Shown here piece by piece: positions 57,713-64,000 of a stretch of DNA of 64,000 bases. This DNA comes from Eucalyptus grandis (Eukaryota; Streptophyta; Magnoliopsida; Myrtales; Myrtaceae), in the NCBI RefSeq assembly GCF_016545825.1, contig NC_052620.1, positions 18,228,001 through 18,292,000 of the forward strand, read 5' to 3'. Under the pieces are notes generated by a model, which had not been told where the DNA came from, made no database searches, and was given only the letters and a program-made list of their open reading frames with translations. Made by a program: the position numbers and the translations under genes. Numbering within the stretch: position 1 is the stretch's first letter; each line of letters starts with the position of its first letter.

Positions 57713-57954
57713 TGTTAAGTTACTTTAATTGAGTTTCCTTTATTATCAGAGTTTTATTTCCTTTTTTACTTACATAAGGATATTATTGTTATATACAATT
57801 TATATTCAATATAAATACAATGGGTGTAGGGTTTCTGTGATTACAGAAAACTACAGCCCTCTCTTTCTTTCTTTTACGTTCTCTTTCTCCTCCTTCTCTC
57901 TTCCTTCTTTCTCTCTTTCTACTTGCTGCGGGTTCTCTAATCAGTTTTGTGACA
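57713..57954 (+). repeat. 3' LTR of copia element
   Basis: It is 242 bp with TG...CA termini, identical to the 5' LTR except for one base by my reading. It is followed by target duplication AAAAT. Confidence 0.95.
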
Positions 57955-58344
57955 AAAATATTGCATATGACTTGACCAAAGCCACTACCATGCACAATTC
58001 AATATCACCCTGTAGCATATTCAAGAGAATATAGCTGAAGGGACCATCTAATACTTGACTTGGAGCTTAACTATATTTCCATACTCCCACTGGGGTTGAA
58101 CTAAACAGGTTGCCAAATTCTATTGTTTTGAACTCTCCATATCATAAGTCCTAAATCTTTTCATTAACATAATAAAGGACATTGAGATGCAAAAATGTAT
58201 GGGAACATCTTAAAAGACAATTCACAAATCGTCATTTAATCAATAGGACTAAATTTCGCGCCACCATATCAAGATAATTAGTAAGTTACAACTTCAAATA
58301 GAGTGGAAGGGCATGCCAGTATTGCTTTTATCTAGATAAAATGG

Positions 58345-58603
58345 ATATGTTTGTTGTGCATCTCAAGAATTGGCAGTCAACAACGAGGGAACATAATGGG
58401 GGACATTTACGAGAGGCAAGTAACGGGAGCAACGGGACTTAAGCCAATCCACTTTATATAATTGTGTATCCACTTTATATATGTTTGTTGTGCATCTCAA
58501 GAATTGGCAGTCAACAACGAGGGAACATAATGGGGGACATTTACGAGAGGCAAGTAACGGGAGCAACGGGACTTAAGCCAATCCACTTTATATAATTGTG
58601 TAT
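58345..58603. repeat. 134-bp tandem duplication
   Basis: Copies begin at 58345 and 58479 (ATATGTTTGTTGTGCATCTC). They look identical over the shared 125 bases, so the event is recent. It lies in the intron between Ca2+-ATPase exons D and C. Confidence 0.95.
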
Positions 58604-58711
58604 TCATTATGCACTTTAACAACTACATGAGACTCCAAAGACGTCACAGGAGTGACTTATTACGCCCAAGAAGAACTTAAACAAAAGAATCTACGAAAGA
58701 ATTAATTTTAC

Positions 58712-58783
58712 CGGCACGTTACCACTACCATGAGCAACTTTGCATCCAGACTTTAGATAATGATGCCTCGAATCTTTATGAAC
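58712..58783 (-). pseudogene. P2B Ca2+-ATPase exon C (degenerate)
   Basis: Twenty-four codons on the minus strand encode VHKDSRHHYLKSGCKVAHG, between an acceptor (TTAAG at 58784) and a donor (GTAAAA from 58711). The family pattern here is V.K....FLMSGCKVADG.G; the Pro-Phe-Leu-Met and the Asp are changed, which points to loss of constraint. It follows exon B in phase. Confidence 0.75.
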
Positions 58784-58863
58784 CTTAAAAAAAAAAAAAA
58801 AAAAATGACTTACTAGTCAAATTGCATGATATAACACTCAGAAAAACCAGCAGTAAGCCATAC

Positions 58864-58947
58864 AATTTTGCTCTCTCCAGTCATGCTAGATTCATCGATT
58901 GCAAGAGAATGACCATGACCAGAAACCAAAACTCCATCAGCGGGTAC
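58864..58947 (-). pseudogene. P2B Ca2+-ATPase exon B (actuator domain, TGES)
   Basis: Twenty-eight codons encode VPADGVLVSGHGHSLAIDESSMTGESKI between CTTAG acceptor and GTATGG donor. PADG, DESSMTGES and the TGES dephosphorylation motif identify a P-type ATPase of the plant autoinhibited Ca2+ pump class (ACA8/9/10-like). An extra Gly-His repeats a GGTCAT unit and is unusual for the family. It continues in phase from exon A. These pumps export Ca2+ at the plasma membrane under calmodulin control. Confidence 0.85.
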
Positions 58948-59025
58948 CTAAGGATGATCGAGTGGAAATCAGGTCGCATAACTACCAAACAGCGTGTAGA
59001 AATCTCAAAAGATGAAGCAGCTTAC

Positions 59026-59109
59026 CTGATCGCCAATATTAAGGGATACAATGTCACCAACAACTCTATCATATGTTGACACCTTAACTCTTCGGTCACC
59101 TCTGGAAAC
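59026..59109 (-). pseudogene. P2B Ca2+-ATPase exon A
   Basis: Twenty-eight codons encode VSRGDRRVKVSTYDRVVGDI, then VSLNIGDQ, between a TTGTAG acceptor and a GTAAGC donor. It matches the start of the actuator domain of plant P2B Ca2+-ATPases (VxRGgRR..VS.YD.VVGD...L.IGDQVPADG) and splices in phase to exon B. By itself this exon is intact. Upstream exons were not found before the solo LTR at 59391. Confidence 0.85.
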
Positions 59110-61459
59110 CTACAATTATGCTCCGCCATATCTATGCTTAAAACTCAGCTATGCTACGCAAAATATCCTGATTGATTAACAATCATCCCGAAAGCAATAT
59201 TTTTTCTACAGTTGAAGCACCTCATATTTGGAAACCTAAATTTGATTGTAGAAGAACAAAAACGACAGGAATTCTGATTGACCAAGCTCAACACAAATAT
59301 TTCTGAAGGCCTTTGACATAGATTATGTGAGATATCCCGGAAATCAAAGTAGAATTCCCACATCAATGGATGGGAACAAAACTTTCCTAATGTGGCATCC
59401 CAAAAATAACTCATGGCCATGTGTTTTATAAGTAGGAGTTTATTGATTTATGATTTCAAGATTTATGGCCAAGTGAATAAGAATGATCTGGTATTTATAT
59501 AAATGGATAATTATTTTTGTTGGAAACGCGTCCTATGTCCATGTGAGACCAAGGATTTTATTTGACGAGGAAATTATGTTTTTGGCCATGAATTTTATAA
59601 GTTGGATTTTATTAAATTATGTTACAAAGTATTATGGCCATTTAAATTTGTAATTTGGTACCTTGTATAAGTGGGATTAAGATGGATTACCAAAAATAAA
59701 TATGGGCCATTTAAGTTTGGACCTTAGGCCCAAGTGAGTTGGACCTAAAGTGGGCCAAGAGGCCCGGCCCATAGAGCCCATGGGGTTGTCGACGCATGGA
59801 GGGGGGGAAGGAGCCGAATGGCCTCCTCCAAGTGTCTTCGGCAAGGGAGACACTTGTCTCCTTCTTGGGAACAAGTGTCCCCCATGCAAAATGAGGAGCA
59901 TGCAAAGCAAACACTTGTCTTCCACCATAATCCCACCTGTCCTTTCTCTTTTGCCATCTGTCCATTTTAAACTTATTGATTAATAAAAAAAAAACAAAGA
60001 AAAGGGGGAGGGGGGTTTCGTACGAAGGCAGGAGAGACCGAGAGAGAGTTTGAGAGGAAACCAAAAGAGAGAAAGAGAGGAAGAGAGGAAGAGGAGACGC
60101 CGTCGAGCCCGCCTAGTCCCGCCGTCGTTCTTGCTGTGTTTTCCTTTGATTTGAGGCAAGTGAAGTCCTAAAACCTACTCTTTGCATTGCTGTGTGTATT
60201 TGTGGTTGATGGTAAGTCTTGGTTGTGGTAGATGGGATGAAATTTTGGAGCTATGGAGAAAGATTCGTTGGCCATGCATGCTGTTTCTGGAAAGACCAGT
60301 TTGACCATCCTTGAGTTTGTGTATTGCATGTGACTTTTTAGTCGGAATCTTGCTTCGATTTCTTCATGAAAGTTGTAGAGAACATCTTGAATAAAAACAT
60401 ACTAAAATTTGAGGCAAAAATAACAAGAAATGGTTAGTGAAATGATTTTTCTTTGGAGAGACTAGATCTGGAATTCGTCGTGGTGACCTTCAGTGGTTTC
60501 GTGGTCTGTAAAGTAACCTTATTGTTGAAATTTCACTTTTATTTCTTAATGAAAGTTGTAAAGGACATCCTGAAGTTTGACATATCAAAAATTTAGAGAA
60601 AACCAACGATAATAGGTAGGTGAAATCGTGGTTTTTCAGAGGTAGTTAGATCTGGAAATTTCGGTACTAAGAACAGAAGTTTTAACTGCCTATATTTAAT
60701 TTCCTAGGACGAATCTGACTTTGATCCTTCATGAAAAAATCTATCTTAGGGCTTGACTACCACATAGTCGAATTTCATAAATTTTGAAGGCCATTAGGGT
60801 ATTTAATCGGAAATGTTTCTAAAACCGTGTAATCCAATGTGTTCAGACATAGTCAGTTTCAATGCGTGGGCTGTATCGTTTTGTATGAAGTTCTTTCGGC
60901 AAAGTGTTCTGCATAAAATATCTCTCTTTATGTCTTCCCTACAACATATTCAAATTTCATAATTTTTTAAGTTCATTTGCCTATTTAACTAAAAAATTTT
61001 AAAAAACCGTGCAAGTTAAATTGTTAGAATAATGGTGTTGTGATGCTTGGTCTATACCGAATGGTATGAAGGCCTGGTATGAAGGCCTTTTGGTGTAGTT
61101 TTCTTCATGAAATATCTGCCTTTATGTCTTGACTATCACATGTTCGAATTTTATAATTTTTGAAGGTTATTTGGGTATTTAATTAAAATGTTTTCTAAAA
61201 CTGTGCAAGCTGGATTGTGCGAATTTCAAAAGCTGTAATGCATGGAATGCATGGACTATTCTGTTTTGTATGAGCCCCATAAATTGTATTGTTTTAAGTG
61301 ATTGAATCTTGTTGCACATGTGATGATGTTTGGCATTACATATAAAATTAAAAGCTGAAATTGACCTTGTTGCCATCACATCATGTGCCATATTGATATT
61401 GAGACATAAATTGTGAATATGAATTATGATAAATGAGGATACCGTTGGAGGGGTGAGCC

Positions 61460-61745
61460 GACGATGCCCCGGGAGTGTCGGAATGCCCAGACAGGGGAGT
61501 GCTGGATGCCCGAGATGTGGGGGTGCCGGATGTCCTCGGGAGTTTCGAGATGCCCGAGATGTGGGGGTGTCGGATATCCTCGGAGTTTCCGAGATGCCCG
61601 GGATGTGGGGGTGCAGGAAGCCTCGGAGGTGTGTGTCGAGGAGATACCTTGTGATGTCAGTTGGGATACGAGATGCCCGGAATGTGGGGGTAACGGATGC
61701 CCGGTTGTATTTTGAATACATACCCGGAGGTTCCTTGCGATGCCA
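61460..61745 (+). repeat. GATGCCC minisatellite in the 59391-62816 LTR
   Basis: Units of about 55-60 bp contain GAGATGCCCGAGATGTGGGG and GGATGTCCTCGGGAGT. The GATGCC core is shared with LTR-A and LTR-G. It lies about 1.1-1.35 kb before the LTR end. Confidence 0.85.
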
Positions 61746-61929
61746 GGTTGGGTGCGAGCGATAAATTGTGGGATACAAACATTGGTCCCTGGAAAGAAAA
61801 ACTGATGAGATCCTTGTGAAAGATAAGAATTGAAAATGAATCACATGCATGGGTGTATATGCATATGGCATGATGCATGATCTGCTTATGAAAGTAAATT
61901 AATGTTATTTGATATTGAAAATGCGATCA

Positions 61930-62225
61930 TGAAGGTATGAATGGATCTCATGGTGATGTATGTTTGATAGCATGGATGATATGAATCATGGTAGTATATG
62001 CACGATGGCATGGTGAGATATACATGACTGCATTATGGTATATGCACATATGGTATGAATATGCATGAATGCTTGATGATGAGTGCATGGTGGTATATGC
62101 ACATATGGCATGGTGATATATGCATGAATGCTTGATGATGAGTGCATGGTGGTATATGCACATATGGTATGATGACATATGCATGGCTGTAAGGTAAGTT
62201 ATGCTTGAATGCATGAATGATATGT
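61930..62225 (+). repeat. ATG-rich tandem repeat (59-bp period)
   Basis: ATGCATGAATGCTTGATGAT recurs at 62061 and 62120, a period of 59 bp, with looser copies of TATATGCACATATGG on both sides. It is the second array in the same LTR. Confidence 0.85.
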
Positions 62226-62821
62226 GCTTTGTTATGATGCCTTAATTTTTCTGTTTGACGCAATGAGTAGTTTGGTGGATCTTTACTGCTAAGTGGTTGT
62301 ACTCACCCCTTTTGGGGATTAACATTCCAGACTAAATAAGATTCTTCTGCTGCCACTGCTACTAGTAAATAGATCAAGTGATTAGATATGACCGCGAGGA
62401 GGAGGATAGTAAAGGAAGGAACTTTTGGACGCCGACACTAATCGATGGACTTTAAGTATACGAGTGTTGGAGGAGATGTCGGTCATCTTTTGAAGTATAG
62501 CCAAGTATAGATAACCATGGCATTTTGATGTACTGATGAATGATGTATATCTAGTTTAAGTAAATAAAAGTGTTCGACTTTTACTTATAAATGTTTAGTT
62601 GGTGTGTATCGTTTTCTGAATATAGAGAAGGGAGTTGTTGGATATGCTTCCGTTATATGAATTGCGCAAGAGACTGATAAAAAAAAAATGTAAACCCACA
62701 GGTTGTATGGACCCACTGCAATTGAAATGGTATTAGAGTGACATGTTATTAAGGAAAGTGAAAGGTAGGCGAATTATGGCGACCTAACGGATCGGGGGCC
62801 GTCGAGGGGTGCCACACCTAA

Positions 62822-64000
62822 CATACAAGGTAAGCAATCAAAATTTTTATCATCGAACAAAACTTAAATGACCACTTGAAATTAAAAATCTTAATCTAGA
62901 GGAAGAAGCACAACCTAGCTAAGAATGATGAGTTTTAGATGCCCCTGTGACCACATAACCACCAAAAAAGTTGGGACTTTTGAGGTAATAAGCTCAACTA
63001 GGGGGCCCACTCTATGGCCTATCCCAATGGTACGTTGCATATGTGGATCCTACACGTGACAACCATAATAAGCAAAATGAATATTGAAACCAAGTTCACA
63101 CGATTGTCTTACAAAAATCAAATTTAGTAAGAGTTGGGTTATGAGGAAAGTGTTAAGTAAGGATAACTTGGATGTTAAAATATTTCCTATGATTCTCATT
63201 TGTGAATGATCGGCTGTGTTAATAGGTGGTGCACACAATTTGAAACAAATTAGAATTTGAATCCATATAATTGCAAAAGGTAGAGTTCATGATACTTGGA
63301 GTGGCAAACATAGCCAATTGGATTCTTGAAGAATGGAATGCAGATCCTCTAAGAATAGAGTGATATATAATCTATCAAAGCTTTTATGGTAGTAGTAGCA
63401 AATGGATTTACACGTGGACCTCTATTTATGGGTCAATTGTACGGCCTTGTAGGTTACATAGGTTATAGTCAATAGCAAGTAGCCTTTCAAACTTCAATTT
63501 ATCCATAGTATACGCATTACCAATTAAACAAAGCAAATTGAACAAGGAATGTAAAGAAACTAGTACCTAAGGATCATATATGGAGAAACCAAGGCAAAAA
63601 ATGGACTCAACACATAGATATACCTAACGAATTTGTTAGAAAACATCAAGAACCAGCCAAAGACAAGTTGAAACGATCAGAAAAGTAATTGAACCGGTCT
63701 GGTCGCCCATCAATAATGGTCAACAACAATTAACATCGGTCAAAGATGGTCAATAATCAACAGTCTCCAACGCTAACATGGACTATTGATATGGCAAGTG
63801 CTGACACGACGGAGGATGTGTCCTAATGACGTGGTGGATGACATCAATAATGGAGTCAGTGGATTCAATTGATGTGCAACACGTGATGATGACACCAGCA
63901 ATGACGTCACTCTATGCGGCAGGTCACCGTATGGCATGTGGGCGCATGGATCTCACGTGTATAGGCTTCTAGTGACGCTTAAAGGCACATCCATCAGTGG
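62822..64000. other. Non-coding stretch to the window end
   Basis: No gene is recognised. The last 300 bases have repeated GGTCAAYAATGG and GACGTCA-like words and could be the edge of another repeat. The upstream Ca2+-ATPase exons were looked for by eye on the minus strand and not found. Confidence 0.35.

Larger units (their letters stand above)
53068..57954 (+). mobile_element. Ty1/copia LTR retrotransposon (4.9 kb)
   Basis: Identical-length LTRs (242 bp; TGTTAAG...GTGACA), a TSD AAAAT (53063-53067 and 57955-57959), a primer binding site for initiator tRNA-Met after the 5' LTR, a polypurine tract before the 3' LTR, and gag-protease-integrase-RT-RNase H order make this a complete copia element. 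The LTRs differ at one base by my count (T at 53091, C in the other copy), so insertion is recent. Yet gag-pol has many frameshifts and stops. It is inserted in an intron of the Ca2+-ATPase remnant, in opposite orientation to it. Confidence 0.95.
59391..62816 (+). mobile_element. Solo LTR, 3.4 kb, same broad class as LTR-A
   Basis: It begins TGTGGCATCCC and ends GAGGGGTGCCACA, with CCTAA at 59386-59390 and 62817-62821 as a perfect 5-bp target duplication. It has a GA/CT-rich block (60035-60100), repeated GAAAGTTGTA-containing segments shared with LTR-A (60370, 60550; compare 16470), a GATGCCC minisatellite (61460-61745) and a second array with a 59-bp period (61930-62225). No gag or pol. It is inserted next to the Ca2+-ATPase exons and probably in their upstream intron. 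Confidence 0.8.

Noticed and set aside
57955..58060. Minus-strand open stretch (MLQGDIELCMVVALV...) continuing across the copia insertion point
   Set aside because: It is open and precedes Ca2+-ATPase exon D, but it matches nothing in that family and lacks a clear donor. Treated as intron.
61179..61871. 230-codon minus-strand frame
   Set aside because: It is antisense through the GATGCCC minisatellite; the repeated residues come from the array, with no domain.
1..64000. tRNA, rRNA, snoRNA or organellar insertions
   Set aside because: No cloverleaf-like or rRNA-like sequence and no long organellar match was recognised by eye; a tRNAscan/Infernal run would be needed to exclude small ones.

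Overview
This window is repeat-rich nuclear DNA of a flowering plant. It holds plant-type LINEs with RNase H or zf-RVT tails, a Ty1/copia element primed by initiator tRNA-Met, hAT, Mutator and PIF/Harbinger-like DNA transposons, a decayed endogenous pararetrovirus (Caulimoviridae-like), and spliced exons of two recognisable plant gene families. The style of the repeats reminds me of Myrtaceae such as Eucalyptus, but that is an impression and was not tested. I see no intact, expressed-looking host gene, no rRNA or tRNA gene and no prokaryotic feature.

Left half (about 3.0-34.2 kb). A broken caulimovirid-like provirus is the host of a deep nest. Its pieces lie at about 3018-3110, 5994-6758, 18422-18840, 19460-22227 and 32271-34214, all on the + strand in the order movement protein, coat protein/zinc knuckle, protease, reverse transcriptase, RNase H, terminal promoter. 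Into it went a PIF/Harbinger-like element (3111-5990), a ~3.66 kb long LTR (LTR-A, 6759-18421), a small Mutator-like element (18841-19459) and a 6.3 kb LINE (25930-32270). LTR-A was split by an inverted relative (LTR-B, 8432-16432), which was split by a Pack-MULE with an F-box fragment (10731-11913) and by a third LTR of the family (LTR-C, 11937-15499). The 5' target duplication of the LINE was itself hit by a hAT element (22228-25921). The hAT carries an intron-containing aspartic protease fragment and was in turn hit by a solo LTR (LTR-D, 22772-23971). Target-site duplications support most of these steps.

Middle (about 34.2-50.3 kb). There are two partial copies, in the same orientation, of another long-LTR family (LTR-E 34215-44996, LTR-F about 47338-50289), separated by an inverted LTR (LTR-G, about 44997-47337) that carries a MITE. 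LTR-E is interrupted by a full-length minus-strand LINE (35211-41323) with an 11-bp target duplication, an RNase H domain and mostly amber stops.

Right end (50.3-64 kb). Four exons of a plasma-membrane-type (P2B) Ca2+-ATPase lie on the minus strand (52788-59109) and are degenerate. A copia element (53068-57954) with 242-bp LTRs differing at one site sits in one intron, and a 3.4 kb solo LTR (59391-62816, TSD CCTAA) lies just upstream.

The most unusual signals are: (1) the long LTRs share a position about 0.6-1.3 kb from their 3' end that holds a tandem minisatellite, with a different repeat in different copies; (2) two of them also carry a small protein-coding frame inside the LTR, absent from a third copy; (3) three DNA transposons carry gene-like cargo; (4) the copia element looks very young by its LTRs yet its coding region is badly broken.
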